This document shows, in pieces, positions 6,972-13,557 of a stretch of DNA of 33,240 bases. The stretch covers positions 1 through 33,240 of IMG/VR virus record IMGVR_UViG_3300029927_000045, one strand, 5' to 3'. The translations under genes were made by a program, and so were the position numbers. The notes below the pieces were generated by a model. The model saw nothing but the letters and a program-made list of their open reading frames with translations, had not been told where the DNA came from and made no database searches. Within the stretch, counting starts at the first letter, position 1. Each line of letters opens with the position of its first letter. The stretch comes from a virus.

Positions 6972-7348
6972 TATTTTGCTGCCATAAACTCTTTAAAGTG
7001 ATTAAGTTTTTGTGTCAGGTGCGCTATCTCTTCGTCTCTATCAGAAAGTCGTTTTTCCATGGCAGACATGGTTGGCATTAACTGGTAATGACGCTTAATT
7101 GCCAGCCACTGCAGGGGCACCTCGTTGCCGCAATAGTCCATTAGCTGCATTATCTTGTTAGGCGGAAAGTGAGCTGATCCCTTTCGTATTCTCGAAAACT
7201 GAGCAATAGCTATTTCCAGATCTTTGGCAATTTCATCATCGGAAAAGCCAGATAAATCAACACATAAATTGATTGCAGACAAGAAGCTTGGCTGCTTCGC
7301 TACCAGCGAATAGTCAATCCCTAAAGCTAGTTGTCTGTTAACCGTCAA
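6971..7348 (-). CDS. CII-like HTH regulator
   Basis: A 125-aa protein with a lambda-repressor-like HTH at about residues 25-75 ('LSGFSDDEIAKDLEIAIAQFSRIRKGSAHFPPNKIMQLMDYCG') and a C-terminal coiled coil ('MEKRLSDRDEEIAHLTQKLNHFKEF'). Phage proteins of this shape are commonly annotated as CII-like or 'phage regulatory' proteins. The frame has no ATG near the N-terminus; TTG 7348 is the best start, lying inside an inverted repeat that could be an operator. It is separated from the cro-like gene by a terminator, matching the lambda order cro-tR1-cII-O-P. Confidence 0.7.
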   Translation of the reverse strand: MTVNRQLALGIDYSLVAKQPSFLSAINLCVDLSGFSDDEIAKDLEIAIAQFSRIRKGSAHFPPNKIMQLMDYCGNEVPLQWLAIKRHYQLMPTMSAMEKRLSDRDEEIAHLTQKLNHFKEFMAAK

Positions 7349-7372
7349 TTTAATTGACTTTGCTTGACGGTT
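7340..7372. promoter_or_regulatory. Nested inverted repeats at the cII-like start
   Basis: AACCGTCAA (7340-7348) and TTGACGGTT (7364-7372) form perfect 9-bp arms. Within them GTCAATT-T-AATTGAC (7344-7358) is a second palindrome. TTGAC occurs at 7354 and 7364, ten bases apart, one helical turn. This is unlike the AGCAATATATTGCT operators and overlaps the TTG start of the cII-like gene, so it may bind another regulator, possibly the cII-like protein itself, or form an mRNA hairpin that hides the start. Confidence 0.5.
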
Positions 7373-7407
7373 GGTTTCGGGGTAAAATTTTTTTCATTCT
7401 TCCATTC

Positions 7408-7438
7408 AAAAAAAAGCGCTGGCATTGCTGCACAGCGC
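7408..7438 (-). terminator. Rho-independent terminator between cro-like and cII-like genes (tR1-like)
   Basis: Minus strand: GCGCTG, one bulged T, GCA, a GCAA (GNRA) loop, TGC, CAGCGC, then eight T. This 9-bp GC-rich stem with T tract is a strong intrinsic terminator. It lies where lambda has tR1, so early transcripts beyond cro would need antitermination or read-through. Confidence 0.85.
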
Positions 7439-7444
7439 GCAAAT

Positions 7445-7485
7445 CTGGCTAATGCCAGTGGGGAGAGAGTCGCAAATGAATTTGC
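7445..7485 (-). promoter_or_regulatory. Candidate nut-like site (two hairpins)
   Basis: Between the cro-like stop and the terminator, the minus strand carries GCAAAT-TC-ATTTGC (7485-7472), then CGACTCTCTC (weakly boxA-like), then CTGGC-ATTA-GCCAG (7458-7445), a 5-bp stem with tetraloop like a boxB hairpin. The order hairpin, boxA-like, hairpin, terminator resembles lambda nutR-tR1. The boxA match is poor, so this is tentative. Confidence 0.35.
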
Positions 7486-7493
7486 ATATAGGC

Positions 7494-7718
7494 TCATGCT
7501 TGTTTTGTTGTAGCCAAAGTTGTTCGCCGGTCAAACGAATCCAGTGCGCGCTCGAGCGTCTCAAGGCTGCCAACGGTGGGGTTTGTTATCTTTCTGTTTG
7601 CAAACTTAGACAACCAGGAATAATCGAGATCTGGCTCAAAATCCGCGATTTCTCGATACTTACCTTTGCACGATTTTAGGCGATCATAAATTTGTTCTGT
7701 GGCGTCAGTAATTGTCAT
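7494..7718 (-). CDS. Cro-like HTH repressor
   Basis: A 74-aa HTH protein. 'KYREIADFEPDLDYSWLSKFANRKITNPTVGSLETLERAL' is a Cro/C1-type helix-turn-helix (recognition helix about 'DYSWLSKFANRK'). I chose ATG 7718 over a TTG at 7754, since the latter would run into the operators and promoter. The first gene of the leftward early operon and divergent from the cI-like gene, it is in the cro position. The predicted transcript start is only about nine bases upstream with no Shine-Dalgarno, so translation may be nearly leaderless. Confidence 0.72.
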   Translation of the reverse strand: MTITDATEQIYDRLKSCKGKYREIADFEPDLDYSWLSKFANRKITNPTVGSLETLERALDSFDRRTTLATTKQA

Positions 7719-7730
7719 AAGCACAAATCT

Positions 7731-7788
7731 AGCAATATATTGCTGATTAATCAAGCAACAAATTGATAGCGTTAAGGATTAGATTGCC
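7731..7788. promoter_or_regulatory. Operator cluster of the genetic switch (OR-like)
   Basis: AGCAATATATTGCT at 7731-7744 is a perfect 14-bp palindrome. Related sites follow at 7754-7767 (AGCAACAAATTGAT, 11 of 14 identical) and weakly at 7775-7788 (10 of 14). Spacing is 23 and 21 bp, about two helical turns, reminiscent of lambda OR1-OR3. A separate palindrome TGATTAATCA lies at 7744-7753. The perfect site recurs at 9529-9542, which strongly supports it as the phage repressor operator. Confidence 0.78.
7734..7761 (-). promoter_or_regulatory. Leftward early promoter (pR-like)
   Basis: Minus strand TTGTTG (7761-7756), 16-nt spacer, TATATT (7739-7734). The -10 lies inside the perfect operator and the -35 inside the second one, so repressor binding would block it. 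It drives the cro-like and replication genes. Confidence 0.6.
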
Positions 7789-7791
7789 AAT

Positions 7792-8163
7792 ATGGATAAA
7801 ACATCACAAAGCGCACTGGCAGAAAACTTGATTAAATTAATGGATCATCACGGGTATAGCCAAGTAAAGCTGGCTAAAAAAGCAGGGATAGCGCAAACCA
7901 CTGTCAGTAATCTTATACGCCCGGATTCACGTGTCAGCCCAACAATGGAAAGTATCGACAAAATCGCCGTGGTGTTTCGACTTAAGTCATGGAAGCTGCT
8001 AATGCCAGGTATCTCGCTTGATATTTTGATAAATCGCACTGTCGAAACCTTAATTCACTATTACAAAGAATCCAGCGATGAAGGCCGAGACAATACTTTA
8101 CGTGTCGCAGAGAATGAAGCACGGTATGCCACAATACACACAGAAAAAAAAGAGGCCATGTAG
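7792..8163 (+). CDS. CI-like phage repressor (short type)
   Basis: The 123-aa product has an XRE-type HTH at about residues 10-60: 'LIKLMDHHGYSQVKLAKKAGIAQTTVSNLIRPDSRVSPTMESIDKIA'. The C-terminal half is short and lacks the LexA-like Ser/Lys autopeptidase domain of classical CI, so induction by RecA-stimulated cleavage is not expected in this form. AAGGA at 7774-7778 is a Shine-Dalgarno 13 nt from the ATG, and overlaps the weakest operator, which would allow autoregulation. It diverges from the cro-like gene across the operator cluster and is in the cI position. Confidence 0.75.
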   Translation: MDKTSQSALAENLIKLMDHHGYSQVKLAKKAGIAQTTVSNLIRPDSRVSPTMESIDKIAVVFRLKSWKLLMPGISLDILINRTVETLIHYYKESSDEGRDNTLRVAENEARYATIHTEKKEAM

Positions 8164-8230
8164 CCCAAAAAACATTAAGAGTAAAGTTCTTTCTTTTCAA
8201 CCTAGCAAGCTAAAGATTTAAGAGGTGGAC

Positions 8231-8983
8231 ATGGCAACAGAGCATGAAAAGGAGCAAGTCAATCGACTGACAAAAAATAGCTCAAACCGACTGTTTTTTC
8301 AGGTAGTCATTGCGGTTTGTGTTGCTGTCATTTCTGTGAATATGTTTAAAGCCGTCCAGGTCTACGATGAAACATCTGATAACGTGCATGCCCGTGTCGA
8401 GACGATAAACAAAAAAGCGACCCAAAAAAAAGAACAGATGGCATCACCAAAAAGGCAGCCAGAACCAATAAATGTTTTGGCCTTACCGCTAAAGAGAGTG
8501 AAGTCTCAATATCTTAAAAAGGAAAGGTTAGCGGCAATTAAAAAACATCTGCAGACTAAGTCGATCAATCCAAGATTTACCCAACAATTTTATAATTGTC
8601 TAAGCGCGAGCGCATATAGGAAAAATGGCGATATTTTAGTAAGTACAGCACTGGATTGGTGCACGAAAGAATTTACCGATAGCGGCGGTAAGTTTAGAAC
8701 GGCATATTACAACCTAGATTATATCTATGGTCAATTTAGTGGGTGGGATGGAGCGCATTATAAGCTAGAAAGGTATGTTAAAAATATAATGCACGACGAG
8801 GATTCGTATAAACATATCAAGACTCGCTACCATCTTGTAACATCGGGTCAGAATGCGCCGTATTTAAATATTGCAATACGTTTTAAAGGTAAAAATGGTT
8901 TTGGGGCGATACGCAATAACCGCATTATCGCAAGGGTTGACATTGAAAGTGGTGATATTATTGAAATTGTCAGCACGGAATAG
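8231..8983 (+). CDS. Membrane-anchored protein of unknown function in the rex position
   Basis: A 250-aa product with one N-terminal transmembrane segment (about residues 18-40, 'LFFQVVIAVCVAVISVNMF'), a polar, lysine-rich linker and a C-terminal domain of about 130 residues ('WCTKEFTDSGGKFRTAYYN', 'YLNIAIRFKGKNGFGA'). I do not recognise the fold. The ATG 8231 has AAGAGG six bases upstream and is preferred over GTG 8225. It follows the cI-like gene in the same direction and so should be expressed in the lysogen, the place of lambda rexA/rexB. A role in superinfection exclusion or defence is a reasonable inference, not shown. Confidence 0.6.
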   Translation: MATEHEKEQVNRLTKNSSNRLFFQVVIAVCVAVISVNMFKAVQVYDETSDNVHARVETINKKATQKKEQMASPKRQPEPINVLALPLKRVKSQYLKKERLAAIKKHLQTKSINPRFTQQFYNCLSASAYRKNGDILVSTALDWCTKEFTDSGGKFRTAYYNLDYIYGQFSGWDGAHYKLERYVKNIMHDEDSYKHIKTRYHLVTSGQNAPYLNIAIRFKGKNGFGAIRNNRIIARVDIESGDIIEIVSTE

Positions 8984-9069
8984 CGCCGCCAAAGGAATCA
9001 ACCATAAAATATTTAGCAGTTTTCTTTGGCGTCGGCTTTGGTCTCCTCGAGCCTATATTCCAATCTTTG

Positions 9070-9346
9070 CTACTCTGATGCGCGGTAACCCGCACGCAGT
9101 TTTATTTCTATACGCTCAATCTCTCTTTTATAAATATTGCATCGCCGCACGATAAGACGCTCCCTCTGCCGTTCATATCCGCCATTGTTTTTCGTGCCGA
9201 GCGTCTCTAAGTTTTTGCTTAAGTTGATCAATTCTTTGCTGGCGTTTATGGCTTTGGTCTATAACCAACGTTCTCACCCTGCGCTTAGACTATATTTTAT
9301 CTGGTCTACGATATAGATCGGTAGGATTCTCAGGCCTTTGTGTCAC
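9070..9346 (-). pseudogene. Interrupted small basic coiled-coil gene
   Basis: GTG 9346 has an excellent Shine-Dalgarno (AAGGAGG, 8 nt away) overlapping the stop of the upstream 35-aa ORF. It codes VTQRPENPTDLYRRPDKI, meets an in-frame TAG at 9292-9290, then continues in the same frame for 38 residues (coiled-coil 'RIDQLKQKLRDARHEKQW') to a TGA at 9175. In the +1 frame the basic helix goes on ('YERQRERLIVRRCNIYKR', 'IERIEIKLRAGYRASE') to a TAG at 9072-9070. One nonsense and one frame change in an otherwise coherent reading suggest a decayed gene, or a readthrough product. Confidence 0.45.
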
Positions 9347-9361
9347 TGCTGACGCTCCTCC

Positions 9362-9469
9362 TTAGTATGGCTTATCAGAGTGGACGTTGCCGTGTTCGTC
9401 TTCCCATATGGGCGCTTGCGTAGGCAAGGAAAGCAATAAACCTATCCATGACGCTATAAATAAACGCAT
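9362..9469 (-). CDS. 35-aa secreted or membrane peptide
   Basis: ATG 9469 to TAA 9362 encodes MRLFIASWIGLLLSLPTQAP and then a short polar tail (IWEDEHGNVHSDKPY). The start looks like a signal peptide, with a likely cut after 'TQA'. The stop overlaps the Shine-Dalgarno of the following ORF, implying coupling. A TATAAT on the minus strand (9568-9563), inside the pL operator, could be its promoter, though its -35 is poor. No family recognised; too short for firm support. Confidence 0.4.
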   Translation of the reverse strand: MRLFIASWIGLLLSLPTQAPIWEDEHGNVHSDKPY

Positions 9470-9527
9470 TCCGACTTCCCTTTTGTTCGGTCATTTGCGC
9501 TTTAACAATTGTTATTGTGCAAGGCTT

Positions 9528-9573
9528 AAGCAATATATTGCTTGACTTGATAAATGCTCAGCATTATATTGCT
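9528..9573 (+). promoter_or_regulatory. Rightward early promoter with two operators (pL/OL-like)
   Basis: TTGACT (9542-9547), 17-nt spacer, TATATT (9565-9570) is a strong sigma70 promoter. The perfect operator AGCAATATATTGCT (9529-9542, 16-bp palindrome with flanks) abuts the -35, and a second copy AGCATTATATTGCT (9560-9573, 13 of 14) covers the -10. Transcription would start near 9577 and cover the recombination genes from 9647. This is the second repressor-controlled promoter of the switch. Confidence 0.82.
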
Positions 9574-9646
9574 ATTCAACGCCAAGAAACGACAGCGTTT
9601 TCCGTCCTAAGCCGAAACCGGGCAACTGATTAAACAGGAGTAAGAC

Positions 9647-9814
9647 ATGAGAGGAATCACAAAAGGCTTTGACCCAAATATAAAGCAAGCAACTCGCCGC
9701 AAAAACAAGTATGCGAGACGACAACGCGTCAAGAATTTTATATTGAGTGGCATCTGCTATCTACTAGGGTCAGCCGTTCTTGTTATTGCCATTGCCGAGA
9801 TCCCAATGCGATGA
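9647..9814 (+). CDS. 55-aa small membrane protein, first gene of the pL-like operon
   Basis: AGGAG six bases before ATG 9647. The product begins MRGITKGFDPNIKQATRRKN and has a very basic stretch (RRKNKYARRQRVKN, residues 17-30), then one hydrophobic segment (about residues 31-50, 'FILSGICYLLGSAVLVIAIA'). The stop overlaps the next ATG (ATGA), so it is coupled to the exonuclease gene. It occupies the position of lambda N, and the Arg-rich stretch recalls RNA-binding antiterminators, but the transmembrane segment argues against a plain N homologue. A small inner-membrane protein is the safest call. Confidence 0.7.
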   Translation: MRGITKGFDPNIKQATRRKNKYARRQRVKNFILSGICYLLGSAVLVIAIAEIPMR

Positions 9815-10749
9815 ATGAAACCTCAAAAGAACTGGTTACTGTAGAAGACGAAGGCCCGAAGCTAGGTATTTTCGACGACATTCCCAGCGATGAATACCAT
9901 TTTGGAAAAGGTATTTCCAAGTCTGGGCTCGATATTATCAACCGATCTCCAGCGCACTACATCACGAATAAGCAGCATCCAAGGCCGCCGACTGATGCAT
10001 TAGATATCGGTCGCGCGTTCCACTCTTTGGTTCTTGAACCGGACGTGTTCAGCCTTGAGTTTATTTGCGAGCCTGATGATGCGCCGCGTCGCCCGACTCA
10101 ACCACAGTTAGATGCGGTTAAAAAATCAGACAAAGCGCGAGCGTCCATCGAATATTGGCAGCACTGGGACGCAGAGAACATCGGCAAAACGGTAATAAAA
10201 AGTAAGCCAGGGGCTAACAAATTTTGGAAGCCTGGAGACTGGGCAACAATACATAATATGCGCGATGCGATTATGTCTCACCCGATGGCATCGATCCTCT
10301 GCAATCATGACGACGGCAAAGCCGAGCAAACTATATACTGGATTGACGAGCTCACATTCAAACTGTGCAAGTGCCGCCCTGACTTTGACAATCAGGCTCA
10401 CAACGTCATCGTCGACCTGAAATCCACTCTCGACGCAAGCTACACAGAGTTTGCAAAATCAGTCGGCAAATGGCGCTATCAAGTGCAAGACTCATTTTAT
10501 ACCGACGGCATGCGTTCGGCAGGCAGAAAGATTGCCGCTTTTGTTTTTATCGCCGTGGAAAAAGACCCGCCGTATGGCGTCGGAGTTTACGTGCTCGATG
10601 CAGAAGACAAGCGGATCGGCCGCACAATGTATCAAAACGATCTTGACGTTTACAAGACGTGTCACGATGCTGATGAATGGCCGTGTTATTCAACCGATAT
10701 TCGTAATCTCGAAACGCCGCCTTGGACCAAGCGCGGAAAAATAAGCTAA
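9811..10749 (+). CDS. RecE/exonuclease VIII-like PD-(D/E)XK nuclease
   Basis: A 312-aa protein matching the C-terminal nuclease domain of RecE. Visible blocks: 'ISKSGLDIINRSPAHYI' and 'GRAFHSLVLEPDVF' at the N-terminal side, then the catalytic core 'CRPDF' (about residue 190) and 'IVDLKST' (about residues 200-206), giving the D...D-x-K metal site, and 'WRYQVQDSFYTDGM' with the Q-Y motif. It would resect linear double-stranded DNA 5' to 3' to yield tails for the annealing protein encoded next. Coupled to the upstream small gene. Confidence 0.88.
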   Translation: MNETSKELVTVEDEGPKLGIFDDIPSDEYHFGKGISKSGLDIINRSPAHYITNKQHPRPPTDALDIGRAFHSLVLEPDVFSLEFICEPDDAPRRPTQPQLDAVKKSDKARASIEYWQHWDAENIGKTVIKSKPGANKFWKPGDWATIHNMRDAIMSHPMASILCNHDDGKAEQTIYWIDELTFKLCKCRPDFDNQAHNVIVDLKSTLDASYTEFAKSVGKWRYQVQDSFYTDGMRSAGRKIAAFVFIAVEKDPPYGVGVYVLDAEDKRIGRTMYQNDLDVYKTCHDADEWPCYSTDIRNLETPPWTKRGKIS

Positions 10750-10766
10750 CCAACAAAGGTTAAATA

Positions 10767-11468
10767 ATGACTAAAAATTCTCAACATCAAACAGACGGCG
10801 ATAGTAGCCCGGCTTTAAGTGATCTGGTCAATACTGCGCAGCGGACGAATTTATCCGCAGTTAATAATGCTCCAGCCAGGATGAATGCGTTTTCTTCTTT
10901 TGCCGCATTCGAGCAAGCTCAGCGCATGGCAAAACTATTATCTTTGTCGCAGCTGGTGCCCAAAGAATATCAAAACAATTTACCAAATTCTGTCATTGCT
11001 CTGGAAATCTCGCAACGAATCGGGGCCAGTCCTATGGCTGTAATGCAAAACCTCTATATAGTCCACGGTAAGCCTGGCTGGTCTGCACAGTTTATCATCG
11101 CGACTATTAACGGTTGCGGGAAGTTCTCCCCGTTGCGTTACAGGCTTGAAGGTGAAGGCGATAATAGATCGTGTGTGGCCTATGCGATAGAAAAAGAAAC
11201 TGGCGAAATATTAGAAGGCCCCGCCGTCACCATAAAAATGTCCAAAGCCGAAGGCTGGTTTCAAAAAAACGGCAGTAAGTGGCAGACCATGCCTGAGCTT
11301 ATGCTGCGCTACCGTTCAGCCAGCTTTTTCGGCAAGCTCTATACACCCGAAATACTAATGGGCATGCAAACCGCAGAAGAGCTACAAGATATCATCGAGG
11401 GCGAATTGTCATCAGACGACGACAGTGCGACAGCATTATCATCAAGCATTTCAGGCGGTAAAAAGTAA
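10767..11468 (+). CDS. RecT-like single-strand annealing protein, candidate
   Basis: The 233-aa product contains a block common to many phage proteins found beside RecE-like nucleases: 'FEQAQRMAKLLSLSQLVPKEY', 'ALEISQRIGASPMAVMQNLY', 'VHGKPGWSAQFIIATINGCG' and 'KWQTMPELMLRYRSASFF'. These are usually annotated as RecT family or phage recombination proteins. The C-terminus is acidic and serine-rich. Paired with the exonuclease it would anneal complementary strands. It ends with TAATG, overlapping the next start by one base. Function is from family and context. Confidence 0.7.
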   Translation: MTKNSQHQTDGDSSPALSDLVNTAQRTNLSAVNNAPARMNAFSSFAAFEQAQRMAKLLSLSQLVPKEYQNNLPNSVIALEISQRIGASPMAVMQNLYIVHGKPGWSAQFIIATINGCGKFSPLRYRLEGEGDNRSCVAYAIEKETGEILEGPAVTIKMSKAEGWFQKNGSKWQTMPELMLRYRSASFFGKLYTPEILMGMQTAEELQDIIEGELSSDDDSATALSSSISGGKK

Positions 11469-11890
11469 TGATCGTCAACACTAAGAGAGTCAACCTTGGG
11501 CGAGAGATAGTCGACCAAAAAATGTTTTTGTATGCGCGTCCGAACGAAGACGCAGAAAACGGTTTTCAGTTAATACTTGTGACTGAGCAATTCAGATATT
11601 ATATGCATGACGAAAATGTTTTGCTCGATACTGTCGTCGTTGAATACATGCCGCCTGTCGATCTCAGTTACGAACAAATGATTGTGAAAGCAGTCCAGAC
11701 CTTGCGTGATAAACAAAAACAAATTCTGGCTGAATCTCACAGAAAAATCGCGCAGCTTGACGAAAAGATTAACAAAATGCTGCTTCTTACCGACCAATCA
11801 AAATCGGACTCATCTGACGTAGTGATAAGTGCAGAAATCACCCCTTCAGACTTATCAAACACAGATGATGGAAATGACATACCATTTTAG
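11468..11890 (+). CDS. Unknown protein with SSB-like C-terminal tip
   Basis: A 140-aa protein with a beta-rich N-terminus (residues 1-75), a coiled coil (about 85-115, '[23 protein letters not shown]'-type register, shown in part), a polar linker, and the final residues DDGNDIPF. That end closely mimics the SSB tip (DDDIPF), which binds RecO, RecQ, exonuclease I, primase and others. It is not an OB-fold SSB by eye. Lying after RecT-like and before CsrA, it may recruit or block host SSB partners during phage recombination. Start overlaps the previous stop (TAATG). Confidence 0.7.
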   Translation: MIVNTKRVNLGREIVDQKMFLYARPNEDAENGFQLILVTEQFRYYMHDENVLLDTVVVEYMPPVDLSYEQMIVKAVQTLRDKQKQILAESHRKIAQLDEKINKMLLLTDQSKSDSSDVVISAEITPSDLSNTDDGNDIPF

Positions 11891-11901
11891 GAGACCGTCA
11901 A

Positions 11902-11964
11902 ATGCTAAAAAAAATATCCTCTACAAACCACCTAGCCAACAACAAGGGAATAACACCATGCTAA
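11902..11964 (+). CDS. Possible 20-aa leader peptide overlapping csrA
   Basis: ATG 11902, preceded by GGAG, opens [20 protein letters not shown] and stops at TAA 11962-11964, inside the first codons of csrA in another frame. Termination over the csrA start could couple their translation. Very short, so only a possibility. Confidence 0.3.
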   Translation: MLKKISSTNHLANNKGITPC

Positions 11965-12143
11965 TTCTGAATAGACGGGTCGGTGAAAACATAGTGATAG
12001 GAGACGATATCACTGTAACAGTATTAGGCGTCAGCAGAAATCAAATTAAAATAGGTGTTAAAGCGCCAAAGCACGTAAGCGTGCACCGTGAAGAAATTTA
12101 TGCGCGGATTCAAAGTGAGAAAAAACAGGAAGCAAAATTGTGA
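11958..12143 (+). CDS. csrA: CsrA translational regulator (phage-encoded)
   Basis: The 61-aa product is a full-length Csr[21 protein letters not shown] at the start, then '[31 protein letters not shown]'-type core with the RNA-binding edges beta-1 (LILNRRVG) and beta-5 (VSVHREEI, with the key Arg at about position 44). CsrA dimers bind GGA-containing mRNA leaders and alter translation and stability of carbon metabolism, motility and biofilm genes. A longer frame from 11829 is an artefact; ATG 11958 with GGGA upstream is the natural start. Its stop overlaps the next gene (GTGA). Confidence 0.93.
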   Translation: MLILNRRVGENIVIGDDITVTVLGVSRNQIKIGVKAPKHVSVHREEIYARIQSEKKQEAKL

Positions 12144-13075
12144 GTGTCTCGCTGATAACAGTCCTGATTTTACTTGCAATCATTGTGATTGTCTGTCTTG
12201 CCGTTTATCAACTATCACGGTCATATAGAACAATACATAAAATACTTTACAAAATCACAGCACAACTACCCTGTCGTCTCATAGACGTTAATGGCAGTCC
12301 ATACATGGAGCGATACGCTATGCCGAAATTTCTGCGTACTGCACTTAAGCGATTAGGTTTCACGGCCTATCTCCATCGCTTTGTCAGCAGTGACAGTGAA
12401 CGTAACGTACACGATCACCCCTGGCCCTGGGCTATCGCTTTTGTTCTAACCGGGCGCTACATCGAGCAACGCGTAACCGGCCTAGACATCGAAAACGGAT
12501 GGATCTCTAAATTGCAAACGATACGCTGGTTTAACCGCTTGGGTAGTCTCGATTTTCACTGCATCACCAAACCCCAACCCAACACCTGGACATTGTTTAT
12601 CCATGGTCCGCGCACCAAAAGCTGGGGATTTTTGGAAGCCATCGACACCGGCACCGTCTACCACCAACCCTACGACGTCGCAGCCACCCTAGACTGGGAA
12701 TCTAACAGCCAGACAGGCCAGCACACTTGCCGCCAGCCGCGCGAATTGAGCGCGACGCAGTGCAACGTCAATCGGGTAAACCCCATAGTGCTGTCAGACG
12801 CATTTATTGACAACCTTTTTCAAGGCACCAACTTTGGCGCCGAAATTAACGGGTGTGTTAACAAAAAGCGTGACTTTATAGCCTCGATTCTACGCAAACA
12901 GACTGGCGGACATTGGTCAGGACAGACCGCTTACGCTCTCGTCATTAATGCTGGCTTTGTGACAGATGCGCCGGCCCGCCAACATAAAAAACTGACAGCC
13001 CTTGGCGCCGCGTACATGGACGAGTATGTACGCGGCACAGGCGATTCTCCCGCGCCGGCGAATTTTGAGAAATAA
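12140..13075 (+). CDS. Membrane-anchored cupin-like protein
   Basis: 311 aa starting at GTG 12140 (GTGA overlap with csrA). Residues about 4-26 form one transmembrane helix ('[19 protein letters not shown]'). Residues about 75-175 look like a small cupin: '[21 protein letters not shown]' carries the HDHP metal-binding box, with '[18 protein letters not shown]' and 'SWGFLEA' completing the barrel. The C-terminal 120 residues are not recognised ('[20 protein letters not shown]'). Standalone phage cupins of this type are known but unexplained; fusion to a membrane anchor is unusual. Substrate unknown. Confidence 0.7.
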   Translation: MSVSLITVLILLAIIVIVCLAVYQLSRSYRTIHKILYKITAQLPCRLIDVNGSPYMERYAMPKFLRTALKRLGFTAYLHRFVSSDSERNVHDHPWPWAIAFVLTGRYIEQRVTGLDIENGWISKLQTIRWFNRLGSLDFHCITKPQPNTWTLFIHGPRTKSWGFLEAIDTGTVYHQPYDVAATLDWESNSQTGQHTCRQPRELSATQCNVNRVNPIVLSDAFIDNLFQGTNFGAEINGCVNKKRDFIASILRKQTGGHWSGQTAYALVINAGFVTDAPARQHKKLTALGAAYMDEYVRGTGDSPAPANFEK

Positions 13076-13078
13076 ATT

Positions 13079-13327
13079 ATGGAAAAAGAACTATTAAAAG
13101 CAATCTTAAGCGAGCTTAAACATCAACGTAAAAACCGTGATGACGCGCTCTGGTCAACAGATGACATAGCAGAGCACTTAACAACCAGCAAATCAACAGT
13201 ACACAGCAGAATAATTAGTAAGCGCGGATTCCCCAGAGCCGTAAAAATTGAAAACGGCCCCCGGCGGTGGTATGCCGGCGAAGTTAAATCGTTCTTAAAA
13301 AAACAAAGAGAAGCGTGTCGGCCGTAA
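13079..13327 (+). CDS. AlpA/excisionase-like DNA-binding protein
   Basis: An 82-aa protein with a MerR-type winged HTH: 'LWSTDDIAEHLTTSKSTVHS' then 'KRGFPRAVKIENGPRRWYAGEV', the typical 'GFP.P......RW...EV..W' pattern of AlpA and phage excisionases. It is the last gene of the pL-like operon, ahead of the attP candidate and integrase, so a directionality factor (Xis) is likely: it would bend attP/attR DNA and tip the integrase toward excision. Confidence 0.8.
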   Translation: MEKELLKAILSELKHQRKNRDDALWSTDDIAEHLTTSKSTVHSRIISKRGFPRAVKIENGPRRWYAGEVKSFLKKQREACRP

Positions 13328-13329
13328 TT

Positions 13330-13540
13330 TTTACGCGTTATTTACGTCTAAACCCCGCTATCTCATTATTATAAAACAATTTTGGCCCTCCGTCCCAGGG
13401 AGCCACGTTTGTTTGTCATATCTTGCCAAAAGCTGTCATTGCTTTTTAAATCAACGCGTTAATGCGTTTTTATACCCTCTCTCTCTATTAGTTTTTGCCA
13501 TTCTCTGCCATTTTGTCGTAGAATTTACGCGGATTTTACG
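13330..13540. promoter_or_regulatory. attP: Candidate attP region with paired arm-type repeats
   Basis: The 230 bp between the excisionase-like gene and int carries no gene. TTTACGCG followed 11 bp later by TTTACG occurs twice in the same orientation: 13330/13341 and 13524/13535. Identical 11-bp (one-turn) spacing at both ends fits arm-type integrase or Xis sites. Between them are TTTTGGC...GCCAAAA inverted copies (about 13380 and 13428) and an imperfect hairpin (TGGCCCTCC...GGGAGCCA, about 13382-13405) that may hold the crossover core. The core itself cannot be fixed without attL/attR. Confidence 0.6.
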
Positions 13541-13557
13541 AATGGATTACGATTGCC

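Noticed and set aside
8987-9031. 8-bp inverted repeat CGCCAAAG ... CTTTGGCG after the rex-position gene
   Set aside because: Loop is about 29 nt and no T tract follows, so it is not a convincing terminator.
13380-13408. Imperfect hairpin as a tRNA 3' end or attP core
   Set aside because: No T-loop consensus or tRNA arm pattern is present; it is kept only as part of the attP candidate region.
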